Shown: in pieces, positions 18,472 through 26,393 of the stretch | Numbering within the stretch: position 1 is the first letter of the stretch | How the letters are laid out: every line of letters starts with the position of its first letter | Origin: Geitlerinema sp. PCC 7407 | GTDB taxonomy: Bacteria; Cyanobacteriota; Cyanobacteriia; PCC-7407 | Assembly (NCBI RefSeq): GCF_000317045.1 | Contig: NC_019703.1 | Coordinates: forward strand, 1,600,501-1,664,500 | DNA length: 64,000 nucleotides | Direction: 5' to 3' | Made by a program: the position numbers and the translations under genes | The notes under the pieces: model-generated | Seen by the model: only the letters and a program-made list of their open reading frames with translations | What the model was told of the DNA's origin: nothing | The model's database searches: none

Positions 18472-19175
18472 CGATTGAGCGGGGCGATCGCCTCCCAGGC
18501 CAGCACATCGTCGAGGATGGCCCGGTAGCCCAGCACATTGGGGTGGAGGCCGTCTTCACACAGGCGAACCTGACCCCACGCTTCGCCCCGGCTCATCCAC
18601 AGATCAAACAGATCCAGGTAAGGAATGCGGTGATCTGCGCAGGCTTGGCGCGTGGCTTCCTTGTAGCGGTACTGGTCTGCGTGGCTGTAGTAGAGGCAGT
18701 CGAGGAAGGGCATTTTCGCTTCATTCACCGGGATCATGCCCACAAAGATCACCGGACAGAGCTGCTGCGCCTGGGTGAGCAGCGCTGAGATTTGCGTCTC
18801 AAAGGAGTCGATGGGAGTGTAATTCTTGACCTGCGATCGCCCCACCTTGGCGGAGTCATTCACCCCGATCGACAGGATGATGGCGTCCGGGACCCGATTG
18901 CGGAGCTCTCCCCGGTGGCGAAACTCCACTTCGAGGCGCTGGGAAACCTGCTTGACGCCGTCGCCCCGCACTCCCAGGTTGTAGAGAATGTGGCCAGCGG
19001 TCCCGGGCTGCATCCACTGTCGCCGCAGCCGCTCGACCCAGCCGCCCCCCTCAGGGTCGCCATAGCCGTAGATGAGGCTGTCACCGAGCGCAACGATTCG
19101 CTTTGGCTGCGGAGCGATCGCTGCGGAGCGCGGGAGTGAAGACGGATGTGCCAGTGTTTGCATATCAACAATCAT
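18468..19175 (-). CDS. SGNH/GDSL-family hydrolase
   Basis: A 235-residue SGNH hydrolase (esterase/lipase superfamily). The four family residues are visible: Ser in GDSLIYGYG, Gly in NLGVRGDG, Asn in SIGVNDS and the Asp/His pair in EDGLHPN. There is no signal peptide, so it acts in the cytoplasm. Substrates of this group are acyl esters or thioesters and cannot be told from sequence. ATGs at 19175 and 19163 are both possible starts. Confidence 0.9.
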   Translation of the reverse strand: MIVDMQTLAHPSSLPRSAAIAPQPKRIVALGDSLIYGYGDPEGGGWVERLRRQWMQPGTAGHILYNLGVRGDGVKQVSQRLEVEFRHRGELRNRVPDAIILSIGVNDSAKVGRSQVKNYTPIDSFETQISALLTQAQQLCPVIFVGMIPVNEAKMPFLDCLYYSHADQYRYKEATRQACADHRIPYLDLFDLWMSRGEAWGQVRLCEDGLHPNVLGYRAILDDVLAWEAIAPLNR

Positions 19176-19645
19176 GACCCTGTGCGGAACTGTAACATTC
19201 CGGCGAGGATGTTTTCAAATCTTAAAAGAAGCACATGATTTGCAACCCTGGCGCCACTCTGGGGCAGGCGATCGCGCCCTGGGTGCTGCCAAGCTGCGAA
19301 AGCGCGTCTAAAAGGTAGAAGATTGCTAGCTAGTCTGAAGCGCTCTGATAGCGCTTCGATCTGTCTTTGCTTTCGGGTGCTCGCGCGTCTGCCCAGGATG
19401 GTTTGGGAGTCGGCGGCGGGGAATTTGGCGGGCGGAACCTGCAAGGGCGATCGCGCCGTCGAGCTATTCAATCGACTCGGATTTGGTGCATGATGCGTAC
19501 AGTAGGCAAATTGTATCCACAAGCGGCGATCGCCCAAATTTCGACCGTAAGAGCCACAATTTCACCTCAATTTCTGAACCATCCCTACCAACCCTCGATC
19601 CACTCTGGCATGACTCAACGGCAACTCAAGGTCAAATCGACATCC
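19176..19645. other. Divergent region between the SGNH gene and rpoZ
   Basis: A 470-base gap. The frame of rpoZ is open far upstream, but the family homology begins only at 19646. A perfect 8-bp inverted repeat with a 5-base loop lies at 19337-19357. No gene is supported. Confidence 0.5.
19337..19357. repeat. Inverted repeat upstream of rpoZ
   Basis: GAAGCGCT at 19337-19344 and AGCGCTTC at 19350-19357 form a perfect 8-bp dyad with CTGAT between. It could be an operator or a hairpin in a long leader; nothing decides between these. Confidence 0.5.
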
Positions 19646-19873
19646 ATGCAAAAACGCAATAGCTTTGACAACACTCAGCTCATGTACCGAGCTGAGGATC
19701 TGATCAGTGCTGCCTCCAACCGCTATCGCATCACGGTGCAGGTGGCCAACCGAGCCAAGCGCCGCCGCTACGAAGACTTCGAAAATGGCGATGATCCCAT
19801 CATGAAGCCGGTGCTGCGCGCCATTATCGAAATGTCGGACGAGCTCACCCAGCCCGAGATTATCGGAGAGTAA
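19646..19873 (+). CDS. rpoZ: RNA polymerase omega subunit
   Basis: A 75-residue omega subunit. Omega binds the beta-prime tail and helps core polymerase assembly; in cyanobacteria it is also reported to favour association with the primary sigma factor. The sequence [20 protein letters not shown] followed by [14 protein letters not shown] and [14 protein letters not shown] is the cyanobacterial form. The ATG at 19646 gives the usual N-terminus; ATG 19610 is an alternative. The next gene starts four bases after the stop, so they are probably one operon. Confidence 0.95.
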   Translation: MQKRNSFDNTQLMYRAEDLISAASNRYRITVQVANRAKRRRYEDFENGDDPIMKPVLRAIIEMSDELTQPEIIGE

Positions 19874-19877
19874 ACCG

Positions 19878-20489
19878 GTGGCGATCGCACGTTCTACTCA
19901 ATGGGCCTTGCTGCTGGCTTTCGGGCTGGCAGTGAGCCTCTGCTTTGGTGCGGGGCCGCTGTCCCCGACCGCCACTGCCCAAATTCCCCCACCGCCTGCC
20001 GCCACCTCAGGGCGGCTGGTCTACCGGGAGGCAGGGGCCGCGGTGTATCAGGCGCTGCCTACCCTGCCGCTGGAAAACCAGTACAAGAGCCTCAGCTCGG
20101 GCCAGGTTGCCGAAGACAATACCTTGGCCGATCGTCTGGTTCGCTATCACCTGTTTGTCAAAGATCGCCCGCCCCAGTACCGTCTGGACTGGAAACTCAC
20201 CCTGGCGGACTACCTGGGGGCCAACGAGCTGATCGAAGAGGCCCGCTACCCTGGCCGTGAATCCTTGGCGATGAACCCGCTAGAGGGCGATCGCGCCGCC
20301 ATTGCCAAGCTGACGCGAGCGGAGCGAGAGGCCCTAGTGCAGGCACTGGTCAACTACTTCGATCCGAACCGGCAGGCCCGCCTGACCGAAAGCCAGTCCC
20401 CCACTCCCGCCCCAGCAACCCCGCGGCCCAATCGGCCCCAAGGCCTGCCAGGGCTGCCCCAGCCGGGCTCGGCGGATTTGCTGAAGTAG
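19878..20489 (+). CDS. Exported protein of unknown function behind rpoZ
   Basis: A 203-residue protein starting at GTG (19878). The N-terminus is a signal peptide (WALLLAFGLAVSLCFGAG, cleavage near ATAQIP). The mature part has a helical core with LADRLVRYHLFVKDRPPQYRLDWKLTLADYLGAN and a Pro-rich tail. I recognise no domain. Its spacing (4 bases after rpoZ, 6 before the DUF1818 gene) indicates one transcript. Confidence 0.7.
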   Translation: MAIARSTQWALLLAFGLAVSLCFGAGPLSPTATAQIPPPPAATSGRLVYREAGAAVYQALPTLPLENQYKSLSSGQVAEDNTLADRLVRYHLFVKDRPPQYRLDWKLTLADYLGANELIEEARYPGRESLAMNPLEGDRAAIAKLTRAEREALVQALVNYFDPNRQARLTESQSPTPAPATPRPNRPQGLPGLPQPGSADLLK

Positions 20490-20495
20490 GGCGCC

Positions 20496-20861
20496 ATGGA
20501 ACGCTTGATCAAGCAGGGGCCGGGCTGGCGCCTAGGCTGGGACCCCAGCGCGTCTGACTTTCAGGGACTGGTGGGTACCGATGACTGGTCCATCGAGCTA
20601 ACGGCGGCTGAGCTAGAGGATTTTTGTCAGCTGCTGGGCCAGCTAGCTGGCACGATGCAGGCGATGGCGACCGAGCTGATGGACGAGGAGCGCCTCGCCT
20701 GCGAAGCCGAAAGCGATCGCCTCTGGATGGAAGTTGAGGGCTTTCCCACGGCCTACAGCCTGCGCTTCATTTTGGCCTCGGGCCGCCGCGCAGAGGGTTT
20801 TTGGCCTGCTAAGTCGGTGCCCGACCTACTGCGGGCCAGCCAGACGCTAAAGGTTTTTTAG
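20496..20861 (+). CDS. DUF1818 family protein
   Basis: A 121-residue protein of the DUF1818 family, found in cyanobacteria and some plastids. Typical blocks are KQGPGWRLGWDPSA, WSIELTAAELEDFCQLLGQL, ERLACEAESDRLWMEVEGFP and YSLRFILASGRRAEGFW. It is cytoplasmic, with no catalytic motif visible. Function is unknown. It is third in the rpoZ group; the tRNA-Pro gene starts 50 bases later. Confidence 0.85.
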   Translation: MERLIKQGPGWRLGWDPSASDFQGLVGTDDWSIELTAAELEDFCQLLGQLAGTMQAMATELMDEERLACEAESDRLWMEVEGFPTAYSLRFILASGRRAEGFWPAKSVPDLLRASQTLKVF

Positions 20862-20909
20862 GAAAAAGTTTTGTTTCTTTATGAAACGTGTGTTACTATT
20901 GAATTCCGC

Positions 20910-20985
<76 letters not shown>

Positions 20986-20990
20986 TCCGG

Positions 20991-21026
20991 AAAAAGGCAC
21001 TTCAGACTTCTGAAGTGCCTTTTTTG
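20991..21026 (+). terminator. Strong intrinsic terminator after tRNA-Pro
   Basis: A near-perfect palindrome GGCACTTCAG / CTGAAGTGCC with flanking A and T runs (TTTTTT from 21020) follows the tRNA by five bases. It should end the tRNA transcript and any read-through from the rpoZ group. Confidence 0.9.
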
Positions 21027-21131
21027 CATTTTTCACCTTTTTAAATGCTTTAAACAAAGCTCTGTGAGAGGCGGAGGAGCCCAAGGAGCTACCTGCCAGC
21101 CATCTCCGAATTTTCTGTGGCGCGATCGCCC

Positions 21132-22577
21132 CTAGGTGAGCTTCACGATGCAGCCGGTTCGACCGGGGAGGCGAAAAACGCCTGATGAGCCCGTGTCCTT
21201 GACGGTGATGGGCTGAGTGGCAAAACACACCTCGGGGGCTGGGCTGCCGGGCAGCTCGACATCAGCTGTCTCGGTGCCCGCATTGACGGCGATCGCCAGG
21301 GTTTGGCCCTCGAGGGTGCGCTCAAAGACGTAGAGCATTCCCTCGGCCTGGCGAATGTGGTAGTGACCGATGCGCAGGGCCGGAAACTGCTGGCGCAGCT
21401 GGATCAGGCGGCGGTGCAGCTCGAGAAACTCTTGGTCCCAGCGGCTCGAATCTGGGAAGGTGCGGCGGCTGTCGGGGTCGAGCCCGCCCGCCAAGCCAAC
21501 CTCGTCGCCGTAGTAGATGCTGGGAGCGCCCGGAAAGGTCATCAGCAGCAGAGTCGCGAGGGCCACACTGGCGCGATCGCCCCCCGCGATGGAGAGCATT
21601 CGCGCGGTATCGTGGCTGGCCAGCAAATTGAGCTGCGCCAGCTGGATCTCCCAGGGATACAAGTCTATTAAGGCCTGCATCTTGGCCCCGTAGCTGTGGG
21701 CGTCCAGCGGCGGATAGGCTTCGTAGTCCGGCGTGGTCACCTGCTCCATCACCACGCGATCGCCCACCGTAAAGGCGATCGTCGGCCCCGTAAACAGATA
21801 GTTCATCACCCCGTCAAACTGCGTCCCGTCGAGCCACTGGCGGGCATCCGTCCACACCTCTCCCACGATGTAGGCCTCGGCATTCAGCGTCTTCACCCGC
21901 TGGCGAAACTCCTGCCAAAAGCCCTCCGCCGTCACGCAAAAGGGAACATCCAGCCGCCAGCCATCAATCCCAAAGCGAATCCAGTACTCCGCAATGTTCA
22001 TGATGTACTCGCGCACCGCCGGATTGTCGTGATTGAACTTCGGCAAGGCCCGGTTGTCTGCCCAGCCCTCATAGTTCGCGGGCTTGGAGCCGTCATAGGC
22101 CGAGAGGGGCCAGCCCTCGATGATGAACCAGTCGAGCCAGGGGGAATGGGGGCCATTCTCCAAAATGTCGTTGAAAAAAAAGAAGCCCCGGCTCGCGTGG
22201 TTAAAAACGCCGTCCAGGACAACCCGCATGTCCCGGCGGTGGGCTTCGTCGAGGAGCGATCGCAAGGCTTCGTTGCCGCCCAGCAGCGGGTCGACCTGAT
22301 AGTAGTCGTGGGTGTGGTAGCGGTGGTTGCTGGTCGACTGAAACACCGGCGTAAAGTAAATCGCCGTAATCCCCAGATCCTGAAGATAGTCCAGCTCATC
22401 AACCACGCCCCACAGGTCGCCGCCTTTGTAGCCCTGGAGGGTGGGCGGTGTTTCCCAGTCTTCCATCGGCCCGGACACCAACACTCGCTGATGAGGCGAC
22501 TGGGCGCGGGCAAAGCGATCGGGAAAGATCTGGTAAAAAACCGCGTGCTTCACCCAATCAGGCGTGTGAATCTGCAT
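21132..22577 (-). CDS. GH13 alpha-amylase family glycosidase
   Basis: A 481-residue glycoside hydrolase family 13 enzyme. In the TIM barrel the catalytic set is nucleophile Asp210 in GWRLDVP, acid/base Glu240 in VGEVW and the stabilising Asp323 in ASHDTAR. YQIFPDRF at the start and RYHTHDYYQVDP are typical of the cyclomaltodextrinase / neopullulanase side of the family, but the extra N-terminal dimerisation domain of those enzymes is missing. There is no signal peptide, so it probably acts on glycogen-derived maltodextrins in the cytoplasm. The ATG at 22577 is preferred to GTG 22586. Confidence 0.9.
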   Translation of the reverse strand: MQIHTPDWVKHAVFYQIFPDRFARAQSPHQRVLVSGPMEDWETPPTLQGYKGGDLWGVVDELDYLQDLGITAIYFTPVFQSTSNHRYHTHDYYQVDPLLGGNEALRSLLDEAHRRDMRVVLDGVFNHASRGFFFFNDILENGPHSPWLDWFIIEGWPLSAYDGSKPANYEGWADNRALPKFNHDNPAVREYIMNIAEYWIRFGIDGWRLDVPFCVTAEGFWQEFRQRVKTLNAEAYIVGEVWTDARQWLDGTQFDGVMNYLFTGPTIAFTVGDRVVMEQVTTPDYEAYPPLDAHSYGAKMQALIDLYPWEIQLAQLNLLASHDTARMLSIAGGDRASVALATLLLMTFPGAPSIYYGDEVGLAGGLDPDSRRTFPDSSRWDQEFLELHRRLIQLRQQFPALRIGHYHIRQAEGMLYVFERTLEGQTLAIAVNAGTETADVELPGSPAPEVCFATQPITVKDTGSSGVFRLPGRTGCIVKLT

Positions 22578-22662
22578 CGGCGTCACCTTGGTTCTTCATT
22601 CACCAGGGTACTGGCTGACGCAAATTTTGGACGGTCAAAAGGAATTCTCGGAGGCTGATTGT

Positions 22663-23880
22663 TTAGCTGCTGCGCAGGGCCACAATGGGGTCCAAACGGG
22701 CGGCCTGGCGGGCTGGCACCACGCCAAAAAATAGGCCAATGCCGCCGGACACCGTGACGGCGATGACAATGGCGCTAAGGGAAACGCTGGCCTTGAGGGG
22801 GGTGAAGTTGCTGACTAAGACAATCCCGCCAATCCCCAGCCCCGTACCGATCAGGCCCCCCGCTGCGGACAGGATTACCGCCTCGATGATGAATTGCAGC
22901 AGGATATCCTGCTGGGATGCCCCAATGGCTTTGCGCAGGCCGATTTCCTGGGTCCGCTCGGTGACCGACACGAGCATGATGTTCATGATGCCGATGCCGC
23001 CGACTAGGAGCGAAATCCCGGCGATCGCCGCCAGCATCAGGGTGAGCGCCCCGGTAATTGCTCCAAAGGTCTCCAGCAAGTCCTTCTGGTTGCGGACGGT
23101 GAAATCGTCCTCGTCGGTGATTTGGTGGCGCTGGCGCAGCAGATTTTCGATCTGGAACTGGGCCGCCTCCATGCTGTTTTCGTCCCGCGCCGACGCGAAA
23201 ATCCAGGTCACCTCCAGGCCGTAGGGCGAGGTGCGCCCCACCACGCGATCGGCCATGGTGGTGATGGGCAAAATCGCCGTATCGTCAAAGTCGGTGCCGA
23301 GGCTGGAGCCCTTGGGCTCCATCACGCCGATCACGGTCAGCCGAACGTTGCGAATCCGCACGGTTTTGCCGATGGGATTTTGACCCTCAAAGAGTTTCTG
23401 GGCCAGCGCCGACCCCAGGACCACCACCTCATCGGTGCGCCGGATGTCTAGCTCGGTCAGAAACCGGCCCCGCTCGACCTCGAAGTTGCGAACCGCCGTG
23501 AAAGGCGGGGTTGTGCCGATGACTAGGGACGATGAGTTCTTGTTGCGGTACTTGACCAGCTCGCTGGAGGTGATTTCGGGGGCGACGGCTTGGACCGAGG
23601 GCACCTGGGAGGCGATCGCCTCGGCGTCGGCCAGCACCAGCGTCTTGGGCGGAATCACCGGCCGGTTCACCGCGTCGGGGCTGCCCGGCAGCACAAACAG
23701 AACGTTGGGGCCGAGGGCCTCGAACTGGTCCTTGATGAAGCGCTGAGCCCCCTCTCCCACGCCGATCATGGCGATCACCGACGCGTTGCCAATCACAATC
23801 CCCAGCATCGTCAAAGCGCTGCGGGTTCGGTTGGTGACCAGGGTCTTGACAGCCATTTTGAGGCTTTCGGCGAGATCCAT
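22663..23880 (-). CDS. ABC transporter permease, MacB/FtsX type
   Basis: A 405-residue permease with one N-terminal membrane helix (SALTMLGIVIGNASVIAMIGV), a large extracytoplasmic MacB_PCD domain (about residues 45-245), and three C-terminal helices forming the FtsX domain. GIMNIMLVSVTERTQEIGLRKAIGA is the hallmark loop. Such permeases work with a LolD/MacB-type ATPase in mechanotransmission or efflux. No ATPase gene is adjacent, so its partner is elsewhere. The ATG at 23880 (MDLAESLKMA) fits the family start. Confidence 0.9.
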   Translation of the reverse strand: MDLAESLKMAVKTLVTNRTRSALTMLGIVIGNASVIAMIGVGEGAQRFIKDQFEALGPNVLFVLPGSPDAVNRPVIPPKTLVLADAEAIASQVPSVQAVAPEITSSELVKYRNKNSSSLVIGTTPPFTAVRNFEVERGRFLTELDIRRTDEVVVLGSALAQKLFEGQNPIGKTVRIRNVRLTVIGVMEPKGSSLGTDFDDTAILPITTMADRVVGRTSPYGLEVTWIFASARDENSMEAAQFQIENLLRQRHQITDEDDFTVRNQKDLLETFGAITGALTLMLAAIAGISLLVGGIGIMNIMLVSVTERTQEIGLRKAIGASQQDILLQFIIEAVILSAAGGLIGTGLGIGGIVLVSNFTPLKASVSLSAIVIAVTVSGGIGLFFGVVPARQAARLDPIVALRSS

Positions 23881-24012
23881 GGGCAAGCTCCGGTAACGAG
23901 CGTGGACAACAGGGGCAGGTAAGCCAAGGCGCAAAATCGCGAATTTTGAGGCTCAACAGCGCTGATCTTCCGCTTCCTCTGGGTAAGTTAAGGAAGACGC
24001 AGAGGACGCACC

Positions 24013-24924
24013 ATGAGTCGTGGAATCTATATCACCGCTAACGATCGCGTAATGGATCAGGCGATCGCGCTGCTCAACAGCCTTCGTCTCTATGACCCTG
24101 ATACGCCTATTATGCTCATTCCCTACGACGACAACTACCAGGCGATCGCCCAGTTGCTCGCTCAGGCCTACGGCGTTCAGGTCTATCCCGATCTCGACTT
24201 TATCCATCGCATCGCCGACAACCTCCACGCGATCTTTGGCGGCGAATTCTTTGCCCGACCCAACCAATTTCGCAAGCAGGCCTGCTGGTTTGGCCCCTTT
24301 GATGAATTTCTCTACATCGACACCGACATCGTGGTGTTCGAGAAAATCATCGACAACCTCAACTACCTCGCTGACTACGACTTCCTGTGCTGCGACTACC
24401 AGCACGCCGGGGGCATCACCAACGTCTTTACCCCCAAGGTGCTCGAAACCGGCGTGTTTAGCGAGGCGACCCTCAAAGACATGTTCAATGGTGGCTTTTG
24501 GGCCTCCAAAAAAGGCCTGCTGTCAGAAGAAGACCTCTACGAAACCTTTCGGGAGTGTGCCGCCCACCCAGACTACTTTGACTTCTCCCAGAAAACCTCA
24601 GACCAGCCCATCATCAACTACATGATCTTGCAGCGGGTGGCGCGCCGCTTCAATATCGTGCGGCGGCCTGGCAAGGCGCCGGGCAACTGGGCTGGCAGTC
24701 CCCAGTTTCAGCAGGAGGGGCATCGCTTGGTCGACCCCAATCTGGGCCAGCCCCTCCAGTATCTGCACTGGGCGGGGATTCGCATCGAGCCCGGTTGCCC
24801 CTACTGGGAGGTGTGGGAGTACCACCGCAACCTGAACTCGAGCGTGCCCGCCTACCAGCCCAAGCCGCGCCCCAAAGAGAGCCTGTGGCAGCAGTTCAAG
24901 CGATCGCTCAAAAGCCGCTTCTAA
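24013..24924 (+). CDS. GT-A fold glycosyltransferase-like protein (Npun_R2821/R2822 type)
   Basis: A 303-residue cytoplasmic protein. The text GIYITANDRVMDQAIALLNSLR at the N-terminus and DEFLYIDTDIVVFEKI, with a DxD-type metal motif in DTDIVV, match glycosyltransferase family 8-like proteins; the whole resembles the Npun_R2821/R2822 group. Later conserved parts are FNGGFWASKKG and SDQPIINYMI. Donor and acceptor sugars cannot be told. It stands alone, divergent from the ABC permease. Confidence 0.75.
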   Translation: MSRGIYITANDRVMDQAIALLNSLRLYDPDTPIMLIPYDDNYQAIAQLLAQAYGVQVYPDLDFIHRIADNLHAIFGGEFFARPNQFRKQACWFGPFDEFLYIDTDIVVFEKIIDNLNYLADYDFLCCDYQHAGGITNVFTPKVLETGVFSEATLKDMFNGGFWASKKGLLSEEDLYETFRECAAHPDYFDFSQKTSDQPIINYMILQRVARRFNIVRRPGKAPGNWAGSPQFQQEGHRLVDPNLGQPLQYLHWAGIRIEPGCPYWEVWEYHRNLNSSVPAYQPKPRPKESLWQQFKRSLKSRF

Positions 24925-24927
24925 CGC

Positions 24928-26289
24928 CTAGATCAGGCCCTCGATCGTGTCGCGGTACTGGCTCTTTTGCTTCATGCCCTTGATCTCAGCTACTTTGGCT
25001 TTGTCCTTGAAGAACTGAACCGTGGGTGTCCCCACGATGCCCGCAGCTTCGGCGATCTCGGGATCTTGCTCGATGTCGATTTCGATGTAGTGGACCTTGG
25101 GGTCAAACTCGTCGATCACCTTGCTCAAAATCGGCTTGAGGGTGTGGCAGGGGCCGCAGGTGGGCGAAGCGTATTTCACCACAATCAGGCGATCGCTCTC
25201 GTGGTAGAGCTTCCGTAGAGCAAAGCCGCCCTCGTGACGAGTCACGCTCACGTCAAAGGTCTCGGGAGAAGCCGCGCTGCTGGCGGGCGCTGCCTCGGCG
25301 CTGCTGGCCTCCTCGCTGGCCTGTTGGTGGAACTCTTGGACCAAGCCCTTAGACGACAGCCAGCGCTCTGCCAGCATGGCTGACATACAGCCGGTCCCCG
25401 CTGCCGTGATGGCCTGCCGGAATTCGTGATCTTGGACATCGCCTGCTGCGAAAACGCCCTCGACGTTGGTTTCGACAGAGCCGTGGGTGACGATGTAGCC
25501 GACCTCGTCGAGCTCGATTTGCCCCTGGAAAAGCTGGGTGTTGGGCGTGTGGCCGATCGCGTAGAACAGCCCCTTGGCGGGAATGTCTGACTCGACATTG
25601 GTCTGGATATTTTTCACGCGCACCCCTTCCATGAGGCCGTTGCCGTAGACGTCCACCGCGACGGTGTTCCAGTGGACGGTTATCTTCGGATTCTCAAGGA
25701 CGCGGTCCTGCATGGCCTTGCTGGCGCGCATTCCCTCCCGGCGCACGAGCAGGTGGACGTGGGAGCCGTACTTGGTCAGGTAGATCGCTTCCTCGGCCGC
25801 GGTGTCGCCGCCGCCGATCACCACCAGGTCTGCGCCCCGAAACAGGGGAGTCGCGCCGTCACAAATGGCGCAGGCCGAGATGCCGCGACTCCAGAACTGA
25901 TGCTCGCTAGGCAGGCCAAGGCGCTTGGCGGTGGCGCCGGTGGCGATGACGACGCTGTGGGCCTTGATTTCGCGATCGTCGGAGCGGATCACGAAGGGCC
26001 GCTGACTGAGGTCGACGTAGGTGACGTCTTCGGTGTAGAGCTCAGCGCCCCAGCGGACGGCCTGGGCTTTCATGCGGTCCATGAGCTGGGGGCCGGTGAT
26101 GCCGTCGGGGAAGCCGGGGAAGTTTTCGACTTCGGTGGTGGTCATGAGCTGTCCGCCGGGCAGTCCGCCTGCCTGATAGCCTTCGAAAACCACTGGCTTC
26201 AGGTTGGCGCGGCCTGCATAGATGGCTGCTGTGTAGCCCGCAGGACCCGATCCGATGATGACAAGATTTTCTACGGCTGGGTGCGACAT
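24928..26289 (-). CDS. trxB: NADPH-thioredoxin reductase fused to thioredoxin (NTRC type)
   Basis: A 453-residue fusion. Residues 1-315 are thioredoxin reductase with FAD loop GSGPAG, redox pair Cys140/Cys143 in CAICDG, and the NADPH loop [10 protein letters not shown]. Residues 345-453 are a thioredoxin domain with Cys378/Cys381 in CGPC. The linker is Ala/Ser/Glu-rich. This is the NTRC layout of plastids and many cyanobacteria, which reduces 2-Cys peroxiredoxin with NADPH, so thiol control persists in the dark. The ATG at 26289 starts the family sequence. An unrelated regulator also named NtrC exists; this is not that protein. Confidence 0.95.
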   Translation of the reverse strand: MSHPAVENLVIIGSGPAGYTAAIYAGRANLKPVVFEGYQAGGLPGGQLMTTTEVENFPGFPDGITGPQLMDRMKAQAVRWGAELYTEDVTYVDLSQRPFVIRSDDREIKAHSVVIATGATAKRLGLPSEHQFWSRGISACAICDGATPLFRGADLVVIGGGDTAAEEAIYLTKYGSHVHLLVRREGMRASKAMQDRVLENPKITVHWNTVAVDVYGNGLMEGVRVKNIQTNVESDIPAKGLFYAIGHTPNTQLFQGQIELDEVGYIVTHGSVETNVEGVFAAGDVQDHEFRQAITAAGTGCMSAMLAERWLSSKGLVQEFHQQASEEASSAEAAPASSAASPETFDVSVTRHEGGFALRKLYHESDRLIVVKYASPTCGPCHTLKPILSKVIDEFDPKVHYIEIDIEQDPEIAEAAGIVGTPTVQFFKDKAKVAEIKGMKQKSQYRDTIEGLI

Positions 26290-26324
26290 GGATCTTTATA
26301 TAAACTCATAACGACTACGACTAG

Positions 26325-26337
26325 TATAGTATAACCA
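26325..26337 (-). promoter_or_regulatory. Possible -10 region of trxB/NTRC
   Basis: On the minus strand the bases read TTATACTATACTA about 40 bases before the ATG at 26289, giving two overlapping TATACT -10-like hexamers. No clear -35 hexamer precedes them. Confidence 0.35.
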
Positions 26338-26393
26338 TTGAGCGATCGCGGTGCCTTGGCCAAAGATCTGGCGATCGCGGGTCTTGGGCTGTC

